From assembly GCA_963402885.1 (NCBI GenBank), contig OY727093.1, positions 8,505,501-8,569,500 of the forward strand: a stretch of DNA of 64,000 bases, read 5' to 3'. Shown one piece after another: positions 11,294 to 22,470 of this stretch. This stretch comes from Antedon bifida. Taxonomy: Eukaryota; Echinodermata; Crinoidea; Comatulida; Antedonidae. The first letter of the stretch is position 1. Every line of letters begins with the position of its first letter. The position numbers and the translations under genes were made by a program. Under the pieces are notes generated by a model that was given only the letters and a program-made list of their open reading frames with translations, had not been told where the DNA came from and ran no database searches.

Positions 11294-14200
11294 AAGTTAA
11301 CCACTTATTAAGAGAACACTTGGGTCTTTAAGTTATCCCCTTAATAGAGGTTTTATTTAATATAAAAAAAAAATTAAATCCAGTTTATTTTGTAGCCCAC
11401 ATGTAGCAATGAGTCTTGATGGTGTTGAGATCTTTACCAATGCTAGTGGAAGTCATCATGAGTTACGAAAGCAGTTTGAAAGACATGACCTGATGAAGAC
11501 TGCTATGATGAAGGTAATTAGAAGCTTACGATTTATGACGACCTACGACCTACACACATTGTGTCATTGATCGTCATTTGGACCTTGAATATTCTATCAA
11601 AACTTTAAATCAAGTGAGGAATATTTCCCAAACTCCCCATATACGCAAAATGAATTACATGTAAGAAGTGGGTTCAATGTCGTTGGAAATTCACATCTTA
11701 ATCATGTTAAAAGATAAGAAATTACCTGATAAATTGTATATACAGTTGACCCAATACTGCACTTTCGGAAAACCAGAAACTCTCCTAAAACCACACTTTT
11801 TTCCAGGTACAAAAGGTCCCAAATTCATTTTTACCATTAAAAAGACATTCTGAATACTAGACTTTCTGGAAAACCAGAAATATTTGGCCATCCCAACGAT
11901 GTCCGGTATTGAGAGTGTATTAAATTTGTATGTAAAGTTGATATCATTTTTTTTACATGAATATACTGTACCTAAAAACAAGATCAGGAGAATTTGAGGT
12001 ATTTGAATGTTCTTTGAATGTTTTAACAGTGTGGTGGTGTATATTTATACTCAAATTTACGTGGCTGTGATGGGGAGCGTGTTTATTATGATGGCGGATC
12101 GTGCATCTGTGTAAATGGAACTATGATGACTGTTGGTAAACAATTTGGAATTGCTGAAGTGGTAGGTTTTAATTAATTAAAACTTCTATATAAGTTTTGA
12201 TTATCTAAAGCTCTGTCTACACTATCAAACTAGTTTGACCGGCGGTCTTTGTTGTCCGGCAATCTCTGTTGTCCGGCGATCTTTGTTGTCTGGCGATCTC
12301 TGTTGTCTGATGGTCTTTGTTGTCCGGCGATCTCTGTTGTCTGGCTGTACATTTGACAACTAGTATTGCTCCACCAGACCACAATGAGGGAGTTGTTATC
12401 TAATACAATTTTGAACCATACAACAAAGGTCCTAGTTGTCTAATGATAGGATGTTTACCTATCATTTGATTAATTAACTAATTAATTTATAAAGAAAAAT
12501 CCACCCCAACCGAGATTTAAACCTGAAATATTGTGATGCAGACATCTACCATCTGTATATAGTGTATATTTCTGTAGACTATATTGAACATCAAACTACT
12601 AGTATTTACATGAATTCATTTGTGAAGTTATCAGAATATTGTCTGAAATGATTTTGTTTGTGTGTCAACAGGTCCACCTTAGTGCATTTGATTGAATTGA
12701 ACTCTCATTGTCCTTATAACTTTCAAAGACTGTATCAAACACCTGACATAAGATTGCTTACTGTTTTTATAGGATGTGGATGTAGCTACAATAGACTTAG
12801 AAGATGTTAGAAGCTACAAGGCTGAAATCAGCAGCCGGTCTAAGCAGGTAACATAGCTTATACTTAAAGCCCTGGTCACAATTCGCCATATCTTCCCATG
12901 ACGCAAAGCAATGATATTTAATGATTTTTATTCATATATTTTTTTTTCTTTTTTTCATGTTATTACTCATATTTCAACAAATTATCTATTTGTAGGCAGC
13001 TCGTTCTGGAAGTTTTCCAAGAGTTTTTGCAGACTTTTCACTCTCTAGGCCTGGGGATCACTTACTGCAAACTACAGAACCACAACAATATAAGTACCAC
13101 AGTGTAGTAGAGGAGATTGCTCTAGGTCCTGCATGCTGGCTTTGGGATTACTTGCGCAGAAGTAAACAGGTAGAGTTTTTACTATTTATTGATGGTCGGT
13201 TGGTAATCCGATCTCTTTGCTGTGTATCATACACAAATGCATAGCATACCATAGGAACACATTATGCTAAATTCTAGAGAAAAAGTACATGAAAAAAATT
13301 ATATTTCATCTGGAATAGGCTGGCATCCTATTCAGGGATCTTTGGGCAGTAATTCGCTCTCTGGTGGAGAGGCTCCAGTCCTATGTGCAACATGACTTTG
13401 GATACAATTTCAATTAGATTCAGTTTTCCATTTATCATTGAACAGCAAATATCATAGACACCTGACAAAAGAATACCAAGATACAGTACTCAGTATTTTG
13501 TCCCATCATAATAATAATTGTAAAAAAACATTATTTTTACTTAGCAAACATGATATAAAAGTTATACAATAAAATGCATAATTACTGTAAACTAATAAAC
13601 AATAAATCATATGTACATATTATATATATTTTGTATTGTGTTAAATAGATAATTTATTATAGAATTAGATAAATTATGTTCACCAAAAAACCCCAGTAAT
13701 AATGGATTAAATTGTAAAATCTCTGGCGGCTAAATTTTAGATATTAAAACTACTATTAATCAATCTATCTGCCATGTTGAAATAGTTCAAATTTTGTTTT
13801 TATGAGCAATTCTCATTTCATTCATTATATTTAATTTGTAGGGTGGATTTTTTTTGCCATTAAGTGGAGGCATTGATAGTTCATCAACAGCTTGTCTTGT
13901 GTCATCAATGTGTCATTTAGTATGTAAATCCGTTAATGATGGAAGTAAGTACTGTACATATAAGTTTGATGATTAATGTTTGTATTATGTTGATTCCATA
14001 ATTTAAACATTAAAAAGAAATCAGCCTTGCACAGAGTAGTTAATTTAGGTTTGAAATAACGTAATTGCGTTTATCCTTTTTTTAATGAAAATTATGTTGA
14101 CAACCAATTTTAATTATCAACGTGTAATATTCATAAAATTACTGTAATCAATATGACATTTAACACCAAGCTCATTTTTTACATTTAATCTATTCAAAAA

Positions 14201-17200
14201 GAAAATTTATTTAAATCCCTCTGTAAATTGTATTTAATATATTATATTTCTATTTTATTAAAGATGTATTGTCCCCCAAAAACATGACAAATATAGATTA
14301 ATGAAATCAGATTTTGAATAGGCCATTTTGCAGTTTTAATAAAGTTATTCACTTCTGTAAACAAAATCAACAAAAATATTTATTTCACTTATAAAAAGAC
14401 AAAAAGAAACGGTTAATTTTAAGCAAAAACCATTGTCTGACAGACAATTTAGGTATATTTTGCTTTAAATTACATTTAATATTTTTTGTTCGATCCAGTT
14501 TTTGGTCAAAGTGAATAATTATTATGTGACATTAAAATGGCGTATTCAACAAAAAAAATATAAAAAATTATTTTTATAGCTGGACAATATATCTTTATTT
14601 TTATTTTTCATGTCCAGATTTAGAAACTTTAACTGATGTTCAGAATGTAACTGGTGATCCTGATTATATACCAAGTGACCCGAAGCAATTAGCTAATCGT
14701 ATTTTTGTAACTTGCTATATGGGCACCGTGAACTCTTCTGTAGAAACTCGGAAGAGAGCTCAAATGTTAGCCCATCAAATTGGAAGGTAAAATACTAATT
14801 TGCATTATTTATTTTAAATAAGTAGACAAAATAAATTAACTTTTGAATTATTTGTGTTGATTATGTGGATGAGGAGTAAACAACTGGTAAAAAAATGCAT
14901 GGTACTCATTAATATGGCTTTACATTGGGTTGACTTGCTGATGAATTCATTTTGCAGGTAGATTTTTAATTACACTCGCAACGCACGCAATACCTAACTG
15001 TAATTTAAAGAAAAAAAAGGTCAAATGTGTTTTTGGTTGAATTTAACCATTTATTATGTTATTTTATAAGTGAAAACATTTTGTTTTGTTTTTTTTGTGA
15101 GTGATTAACTTTATTAAAACTACAAAATAAGCTATTCAAAGTCTGATTTAGTTAATCTTCATTATTCATGTTTTTGTGGGACAATATATATATTATATAG
15201 CTACAATTCAGGATTCTTCTTGTAGATGCATACATGATAGAGCATTGTAAAAAGTTATTTTCGTAATTAAAATATTTTTCTCTCCACAGTGATCATTTGT
15301 CCATCAATATTGATTCTATTGTGAAAGCAGCCACTGACATTTTTGTGGATACTACAGCTAAAGTACCACAGTTCAAAGTTAATGGGGGAAGCCCAAGAGA
15401 GAATTTAGCCCTCCAGAACATTCAGGTATTTATCCCATTTTTATGGGGTGTGGCATTTTATTTCCATTTATCATTTCATTTGCATATGAATTGAAAATTG
15501 TTATGAGACAACTTTACACAACACAATACTAAAAACAGTACAAAACCTTTACAAAATAAATAAAATGATATTAGATTGTTAGCATCATTGATGTTATATT
15601 ATTACTAATAATGTTATGTAACTAAAAATATATTACACACTTTGATTGTACAAAATGATCAATTGAAATGTTCCCCATATATAGACATGATGATGTCATA
15701 TCACAACCATATTTGGGCGTATCACAACCATATTTGGCACATCACATGCTCAGGGGTAGATGGTGCACACTACAAGTTGATTTTCCATTGGTCATCATAT
15801 ATGGGCCTAGCGCGTCACAGAAAATTCCCGCAATTATTTCAAAATACAGAGTGTGCAATAGAAATAGCCCCAGTATCAACAAATCAAATGGCTAAGAAAC
15901 ACTCGGGTGTGCTTTAAGAGATTAATCGCTATGGTATGTTTATATGGTTACAGTATATTTATTAATCATTATCATATTCATATATTCGTATGGCAATTCA
16001 TTGACAATGAAATAGATTAGTTTTTTACCACACAGAGTAAGTCAAAATGAGAATACAATAAAAAAAAAAAAATTTAATCCTTAATAAAAAATATAAGTTA
16101 TGATATGAATGTTTAAATCTTATAACAATACATCTTCATTTTAAAATATATCTTTCATTAGCTGCCAAATGAACACTTTATTTTTCTCCTTCTTGAGGAG
16201 AGCTCAATTTTATTAGTTTCCTCTGATATGATTAGCAATAATTAATGGAAAATTATATAGATTATAAAATTATATATACTACGGCTATTAACCAATCAGA
16301 TGCTGTGGATTAGTATATACTGAATTCAAACAATTGCCTTGCAATGAATTAAAGGTGCATATTTGAATTAGCTTGTATAGTAATGATGTACTATGTCACG
16401 CAATGTTACAGCCTAGCTAGTCATGCATGTGTACAATAATGCCTGGTGGTATGATTTACTGTGGTTTTACCCATACATGGTTCAAAATATAGCCCTAAGA
16501 GAAGAAACATTGAAGTATAACCTCCAAATCATTTGGGGTTATATTTTACTATGTCACTCACCCCAATCAATAAGTAGTACTAAGTGACACAAAAAAAAAA
16601 TGGTTCATTTTGCATGTTGTTGACACGTTGCACTTTGATCAGTTTTTTATTGATTGATGATGATGACTAGAAGTAGGTGTAGTATTAATGGTAGTTTCTT
16701 TCTAAACCTGACATCAACATCTAGTCATCCTTATGTTGCTTTAATTAGGTTCCCATTGTATCTTTGTTTCTTCTATATTTTTTATTTTTTTTTATTATTT
16801 ATATTTTATATATTTATTATTACTTGACGTTGAGAAATTTTTATTATGATAAGTTTATCTTAATTATGTTTAATTCTCAATTCACTATTACAATATTTCA
16901 ATATTTTGTGTGTGGTATAACAAACAAAACCCTCTTAGTAAATTTTAATAATTTCTTAATATCTTTCTCTCTCTTATCTCTTAAAATCTTAATAATTTCC
17001 GTAATATTTTCGGAGAAACCATCAGTCGTCAGTCAGCCAACACCCGCTGAGGACGGAGAATGGTTTCTCCGAAAATATTACGGAAATTATTTTAGTGTGA
17101 GTGTCGTAGAACAGTATTAAACCTTAATTTAATGTTTTCGACCGATATGTATAAATCTCTTCATTCTCGTTTATTAATTATCTATTTTTTAACTTTGTAG

Positions 17201-20200
17201 GCTCGTAGTAGGATGGTTTTATCCTATTTATTTGCCCAGTTAAGTCTATGGTCTAAAGACCGTCCTGGTGGTCTTCTAGTACTTGGCTCAGGCAACGTTG
17301 ATGAATGGTAAGCAATGATGCTTTTAAAGTAGAAGTATTTTGAAAGAGTTAAACATTTTATCTACTAGTAATTTGCATTTGAAATATATTGGTTTGTGTT
17401 ATTGTTATGACATTGACATTAAACAGTTAGTTTATTACAAATTACACATATACAGTAACTACTGTTTTATTGTTTATTTAACTTTCAAGTAGATTTGCAT
17501 TGATCAGGTTTCATCATTTATTGCCTCCCTCGAATAAATATTCGAATTAATACTTGTCAGATGTTTGTACCAAGTACATTATGATAATATTTGTCAAGTC
17601 AATGACTCGAATTCATGACCTCCAGATCAAGGTACAATTACGTCAGAGTAAGGTGAACATTTGACCAATTAGAGATAATTGTTGTACTGTACTGCTGAAA
17701 CAAACAATTAAGTTGTCCCATTATTGTATGGTTTTCTCTGTAAAGTCCAGAATTCCTTTTAAGAAATTTTTCTGTGTGTTTGGTTTTAAGATGTTATGTT
17801 TATTAAAAATCTTCTAAATGTTTTAGTTTACGAGGTTATTTAACAAAGTATGACTGCTCAAGCGCTGATATTAACCCAATTGGTGGCATCAGTAAAACCG
17901 ATCTACGAGGATTTATTCTATTTGCGAAAGATAAATTTAATCTTCCAGCTTTGGAAAGGTAAGTTATTTTGTTGTTTTCAATTTCAGAATCCATTGTCAG
18001 ATATTGCAAGAAATGTTTCCGAGTGGCGCACAATGTGGTTAAATCATGAAAATGTTTTTCTTTTTATGTTAAGCTCTGTCTGCACTATCAAAGTTTATGT
18101 GACAACAAAATGTGATGTGCCCATATATGGACATGATGATGTCATATGACTACCATATTTGGGAATAACACTACCTTATTTGGGTACATCACACATTGAT
18201 ACTGTAGACAGAGCTTTAAACTTGTAGCATCAATGGATTGCAGATTAAACATTAGAACAAAAATATGACTTTTGTTTGAACATTGATTTTGCTTAGGTTA
18301 TAAGATTATTGTCTTAAGTGAAAGTATCTCACTTAATGTTATTGGTGAATATAGAGTCATGTTTCATAACAGATTTATAATAAATAACTGTAATATTAAA
18401 GTTGGTGTTGGTGCAGTACCCGCTGCTTACTTGGGCTCGAATCTAACCACTAGCCATCAGCGCAAGCTCGGTGGTCTAGAGGTATGAACGCCAGGCTAGT
18501 GATCCGGAGGTCGTGGGTTCGAGTCCCACCCGAGAACTACTTGCAAATTTTTTCGCAAGTATTCTCAAGTGTACTTAGTATGAAGTACAAATTACGTCAG
18601 AGTAGGGCAAAACATCTAATTATTCAACTCCCTGACGCAAAACTACAATTACAATCCTGTAATATTACAGTTATCAAAGTCAGTGCACCGAATTAGTGTT
18701 CTAAATTTCTATTGTGTGTCTCATGAATTGTGTTTTTTATATGTCTGTTTTTATGTTTATGTTCGGTTGTAATCTTTTAGTCGATACAAATCAATATGTT
18801 ATTAGCAGACTGACAATAATATACGATTCATGGTTCTAGTAATTAAGTATATATCTTGCTTATGACATGTTTGGGAATCCTAAAAGCGTTTTATGTCAAA
18901 GTCATAAAACAAGAATATCAAACAATTTTTCTGAACTCCACACCTTGATAACTCAACTGCTATGGCTAATACTGTTGTTATAGCTTGGCGTTCTGATGAA
19001 TACCAGCATGACACTTTGAGATAGGAAACCATATCAGAAAAAATATATTAATGTAATTTTCTTATGTGAAAAAAAGGCTTAATCTTCTCAATGTATCTGC
19101 CACATAAAAAAGTTTCATAAAATGCCTATTATTACCATCATTTTTTGTGTATAATTTCCTATATAATCCTATATATCTATCAAAAGCATGTATGGTGTAA
19201 AAATGTTTGTTTTGTTTTACTCCAGTATCATAAGAGCACCACCTACTGCTGAGCTTGAACCATTGGCTAATGGACAGATAGCACAGACCGATGAAGTAAG
19301 TCATTTATTTTTTATTCACTGTTAATTACTGTCATCCTTCTCATTATAACCACATCGTAGAAATGTGTGGTGAGCTCTTATCGTAATAGTATCATTTGCC
19401 TGGTACTAGGATAACACAATGATGTGTTTTAATCACTCAATTACTTTGTGGTAGTAGTTTTAATTAGCTATAAAAGCCAATCTCATTTTGTCTTATTATT
19501 ATTTAAAAAATTAGTAATATCTAGTAGGTCTATGCCTTTGTCTTTCTGTCTATTAAAAGTAAAATTTCGCTTTTTTTGTTTTTAAAGTTTTACTGCATCT
19601 TTAATTTTAGATTATGTTAATAAAAAAACAACAGTATTTGATTCTAAAATGCTTATAAAATTTGTTATCATATAACTTCCACTTTGCTTACTTCAGATGG
19701 ATATGGGAATGACGTATAGCGAGTTATCCTTATTTGGGCGTCTCCGCAAGATGTCATTATGTGGTCCTTACAGCATGTTTCTGAAACTTGTGCAGAAATG
19801 GAGCGATGTTTTTACGCCATCACAGGTAAATGTATTGCAATTGTTTGACTAGAATTTAGTGTACCTTACCTTAGGGTACAAATACCGGGCTTGTAATGCG
19901 TTGGTCCATAAACCTTCCGACAAGGAATTTCGTGTATTTGGTATATTATAATGGATTCATATTTTTAATGCTCTTTTTCAAAGCGTTGTGAACTAATGTC
20001 AGCTTTCATCTCCCTTGAGGGTCCCTTTGTGTTGAGCTGGCGCCAAACAGCACATATTCTGTTAGGGACTCAAATAGACCAATACACCAAGATACCCCGC
20101 TACTCTTTCGATTAAATCTCTGTCTACACTATCAAACTAGTTTGACAAAAAAAGTGTGATGTGCCCAAATATGGTAGTGATATGACATCATCATGTCTAT

Positions 20201-21555
20201 ATATGGGCACATCACATTTTTTTGTCACATTAAGAAGCAATGGAGACAGGTTGAATAATTTATATATATTTTTCTAATAGGTTGCAGAAAAAGTTAAGCA
20301 TTTTTTCCGCACATATTCAATAAATCGTCATAAAATGACTGTGATGACGCCTTCGTACCATGCAGAGTCGTACAGTCCTGATGACAACCGATTTGACATG
20401 CGACAATTTTTGTACAACCCGTCTTGGTTATGGCAATTCCAATGTATCAATAAAGAGGTAAGTAGAATTGTTTTTAAATATTAAAAAATTTCTGCACACA
20501 TTCAATAGCGACCTTTGATCTATGAAAAGTGTCGAAAGTGGTTTGGTCGAAAGGTGGCCAAACTTTTTATCCTGTTTTTGTCTGATATTTTGCGGCATTG
20601 TCAATGGAGACTACCTCTCAATTTTTCAGGCGATGTAATTTATTTATATTTTAATAATTGTTTAAGATCATTTGTCAGTAATATACCATACTATAGTATT
20701 TTGTTTTTAAATTGTAATCAAAACCATGTTTCGAGCTGCTGCTCATGAGATGTAAATAGTCGTATAATAGATAAAAATAAAAGTTAGTGGTGGTTGATTA
20801 TAATAGTTACCAAATTCACTGACAGAATGCTAATTTGTAGTAGTTAATTATGTTGGTGCAGTACCCGCTACATTTTTGGGCTGTGTATCTAACTCTAGTC
20901 ATCAGCGTGGTGGCATGGTCTAGAGGTATGGACTCCAGGCTAGTGATCTGGAAGTTATTCCCAATTAAGAAAATTACTCAGTAATTTTTTCGCTGTGTAT
21001 CCAGTACAATTATGTCATAATAGGGCAAAATATCTGACTCATTTATTTTAGGTTGACTTGATTGAGAAATCCATAGAGCTTAAAGATTCACAAAGTGGAT
21101 CGCGGAAAACAGCAGATTATGGAGATGATACTCCTCCCAGAAACAAGAAAACATTATCTGAACGCCAAGAGACGGACTCAAGACAACCAAAACGAACTGG
21201 TGTGTTCGTTGCAACCGAAAAAACTGCAGTTCGGCAGTTAGAATGCGAGACCAAAGACACAGTAGATTGTCAATTTAAAACAAACTCAGATAATTCAGAT
21301 GTATGTGAAAACATCACTTCAGACAATGAATGGCACTTATCAAATTTGGATACCGTAGGATTTGATAAGGGCGGTATCCATAATGAGTTGCCGCGTAATG
21401 ATAAAAAGGATGTAAAAGTATCGAGAAAACGACCCTCAACAGGTTTGTTGCCTGGTGAACCACGAAAGAAGCAACCGCATTTGTGTCTGTTAGCGTCTAA
21501 ATTGTCGAATGTTGGAAGTACCGTTGGTTCTTGGTTAAAGAAAATAGCAATGTAG
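8804..21555 (+). CDS. NADSYN1: Glutamine-dependent NAD+ synthetase with an extended C-terminus
   Basis: Converts nicotinic acid adenine dinucleotide to NAD+ with ATP and glutamine-derived ammonia. Nineteen exons join in frame: 8804-8888, 9063-9123, 9286-9402, 9643-9696, 10032-10173, 10698-10786, 11396-11513, 12030-12161, 12773-12847, 12996-13169, 13842-13944, 14618-14786, 15290-15425, 17201-17307, 17827-17958, 19226-19295, 19697-19825, 20281-20457, 21052-21555; 857 residues (human 706). It starts [18 protein letters not shown], like human MGRKVTVATCALNQWALD. The N-terminal nitrilase-type glutaminase has its triad as Glu45 (GPELEI), Lys114 (LIRPK) and Cys169 (THDTCIG). The synthetase P-loop [11 protein letters not shown] lies near 356-366, and [16 protein letters not shown] and [12 protein letters not shown] follow. 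The last exon continues about 150 residues past the usual end with a charged, Ser/Lys-rich tail holding SRKRPS and PRKKQP. Introns carry many MITEs. Confidence 0.97.
9789..9930. mobile_element. MITE, AAAGCTCTGTCTACACTATC family, copy 2
   Basis: Lies in NADSYN1 intron 4. The right end GATAGTGTAGACAGAGCTTT is intact. The left terminal repeat is shortened, but the interior TTTATGTGACAAAATATTG, GTGATGTGCCCATATATGG and CATATTTGGGCATATCAC is typical. Confidence 0.85.
10241..10558 (+). repeat. Two-copy tandem duplication of about 155 bp
   Basis: GATCGATATTTTTAAAACAA starts both halves (about 10252 and 10408). Both continue through TATTATCAATATAAAAT, GTGCTTC-ACATGACC and TTTTAATTCTAAAAA-ACAGTC in the same order. 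It lies in NADSYN1 intron 5. The halves have diverged by scattered substitutions and small gaps, so the duplication is not recent. Confidence 0.8.
11171..11345 (+). mobile_element. tRNA-derived SINE in NADSYN1 intron 6
   Basis: Box A-like TAGCTGAGTGGTTAA and box B-like GGGTTCGATGCT are spaced as in a tRNA gene, followed by a body with GGTTCTGGTGGTAGTCTTCT and AGATAAGGACTATAAACCGT. A diverged relative lies on the minus strand at 57735-57985. No tRNA fold with a 3' acceptor partner is convincing, so this is a SINE head and not a tRNA gene. Confidence 0.7.
12206..12340. repeat. Half MITE end joined to a 17-bp minisatellite
   Basis: 12206-12238 is the left end of the AAAGCTCTGTCTACACTATC MITE. 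It runs directly into six head-to-tail 17-bp units of the type CCGGCGATCTCTGTTGT (12239-12340), alternating between TCTTTG and TCTCTG versions. No right MITE end follows. Lies in NADSYN1 intron 8. Confidence 0.8.
14262..14601. mobile_element. MITE, TAAAGATGTATTGTCC family
   Basis: Left end TAAAGATGTATTGTCCCCC and right end GGACAATATATCTTTA form terminal inverted repeats. The interior has GTTTTAATAAAGTTATTCAC and CACTTATAAAA. A second copy is at 62422-62697 and half-copies are at 15010-15195 and about 570-700. Lies in NADSYN1 intron 11. Confidence 0.8.
15010..15195 (-). mobile_element. Partial copy of the TAAAGATGTATTGTCC MITE, inverted
   Basis: Read on the minus strand it repeats the interior and one end of the element at 14262-14601: TTTATAAGTGAAAACATTTTG, GTGATTAACTTTATTAAAAC and TTTTTGTGGGACAATATA. 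The inner end is truncated. In NADSYN1 intron 12, about 400 bp from the complete copy. Confidence 0.65.
15668..15748. mobile_element. Core fragment of the AAAGCTCTGTCTACACTATC MITE
   Basis: Only the interior remains: CATATATAGACATGATGATG, CATATCACAACCATATTTGG and CACATCACA. Both terminal repeats are missing. In NADSYN1 intron 13. Confidence 0.7.
16991..17091. repeat. Perfect 32-bp-arm inverted repeat in NADSYN1 intron 13
   Basis: Arms 16991-17022 and 17060-17091 are exact reverse complements; the left arm begins AATAATTTCCGTAATATTTT and its inner end is GGAGAAACCAT. They enclose a 37-nt loop with CAGTCGTCAGTCAG. It ends about 110 nt before exon 14, so the pre-mRNA can form a long hairpin just upstream of the acceptor. 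No copy elsewhere in the window. Confidence 0.9.
18071..18218. mobile_element. MITE, AAAGCTCTGTCTACACTATC family, copy 5
   Basis: Left end AAGCTCTGTCTGCACTATCA and right end ACTGTAGACAGAGCTTTA are both present, with the typical GTGATGTGCCCATATATGG interior. In NADSYN1 intron 15. Confidence 0.85.
18400..18630 (+). mobile_element. tRNA-like SINE with intact pol III boxes
   Basis: Box A TGGTCTAGAGG and box B GGGTTCGAGTCCC are both near consensus, within a tRNA-like segment at about 18471-18537 whose anticodon loop would read CTAGTGA (AGT, threonine-like). The anticodon stem has mismatches and the acceptor arms pair only partly. Flanks (GTTGGTGCAGTACCCGCT before, ACGTCAGAGTAGGGCAAAAC after) are shared with 20850-21035, so this is a repeat and not a single tRNA gene. 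NADSYN1 intron 15. Confidence 0.75.
20113..20250. mobile_element. MITE, AAAGCTCTGTCTACACTATC family, copy 6
   Basis: Left end AATCTCTGTCTACACTATCA is followed by AACTAGTTTGACAAAA. The interior includes CATCATGTCTATATATGGG, and the right terminal repeat is eroded (TTTTTGTCACATTAAG then GGAGACAGG). It ends about 30 nt before NADSYN1 exon 18. Confidence 0.8.
20850..21035 (+). mobile_element. Second, decayed copy of the tRNA-like SINE
   Basis: Shares TGTTGGTGCAGTACCCGCT, ATGGTCTAGAGGTATGGACT, CCAGGCTAGTGATC and TATGTCATAATAGGGCAAAA with the element at 18400-18630, but box B is destroyed. It abuts the last intron-exon boundary of NADSYN1 (exon 19 starts at 21052). Confidence 0.75.
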
Positions 21556-22470
21556 GTCTAGTTTTACCAAACAGTATATGCTATCCCAAGGTCCAGGGTA
21601 CAATCCTGACCTGGTGTCAGGGTTGTAACTTGCGACTTTTTCAACTCCACTATATAAGCCTCAAATTACTTCGTTTATAAGCACGATATATTATATTTTA
21701 TCCATTCTGTAATTGGCGATTTTTTCGCTGTTTGGTGTGTATGAAAAAATATATAAGATTTTTTGAAAAATAATAATTGGTTGGTAAAACAATGGATACT
21801 TGTAATTTTTTTAAAACATGAAACAAATATTTAAAGCTGAAACACTTTAGTTTTAAACGTTGTATTTAATATCGATTATACGAATGATAAATGAAATTGA
21901 TATACTGTACATATTCCAGAGGGTTGAGTAATCACAAATCGTAACTTTATTTAAATGCTTTTATTGAACTTTTCATATGTTATTTAGGTCTACTTATGTG
22001 CACACATACATGAAATAAATAAAATTTATATTATACATAAATTATTTTATCCATATTTACTAGTAAAACAGCAGTAACTAATATTTGTGTGCATACATTG
22101 AATTTCCGTAACTACCTCAAATACGTACACGATAATAGAAACAATGGAGTTTATATATATTTTTTATACTCTCTAGAAACTTTGTGAATCGGTCAGAAAT
22201 AGACAAGTTATTTACAATAACGATATAATCAGGGAAGAGTTAAATTACAATTTAACTCTTCCCTGATATAATACGTTTTTAGACAAAAATTCTCCCTCTA
22301 AAAACTGTGTGAATTCGTCACAAATTGACAAGTTGTATTTATACAATAACGATGTAATACGTTTTAGACAAAAATCGAAACGCTAAATGGTGGATTAAGA
22401 TAAACAAGACAATAATGACATACATGACAAGTCTATTTTTCGTGGAACCATCATTGTTTTCTCAATAAAA
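21556..22470. other. Convergent intergenic region, NADSYN1 3' UTR to GPCR 3' end
   Basis: AT-rich. AATAAATAAAAT at about 22016 could serve as a polyadenylation signal for NADSYN1. Two near-repeated segments, TATACAATAACGAT..TAATACGTTTTTAGAC-like, lie at about 22210-22290 and 22335-22370. The hairpin repeat at 22229-22266 is inside. No gene. Confidence 0.55.
22229..22266. repeat. Hairpin repeat, copy 2 (18-bp perfect arms)
   Basis: TCAGGGAAGAGTTAAATT and its exact reverse complement are separated by two bases. This is the cleanest member of the family seen at 2420, 31477 and 36866. Confidence 0.85.

Noticed and set aside
13310-13400. Possible SINE (GGCTGGCATCCTATTCAGG) in NADSYN1 intron 10
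   Set aside because: Only one copy in the window and no pol III boxes could be seen.
18471-18540. Possible functional tRNA gene (threonine-like, anticodon AGT)
   Set aside because: Box A and box B are good, but the anticodon stem has mismatches, the acceptor arms pair poorly, and the flanks are repeated at 20850-21035. It is better explained as a SINE.
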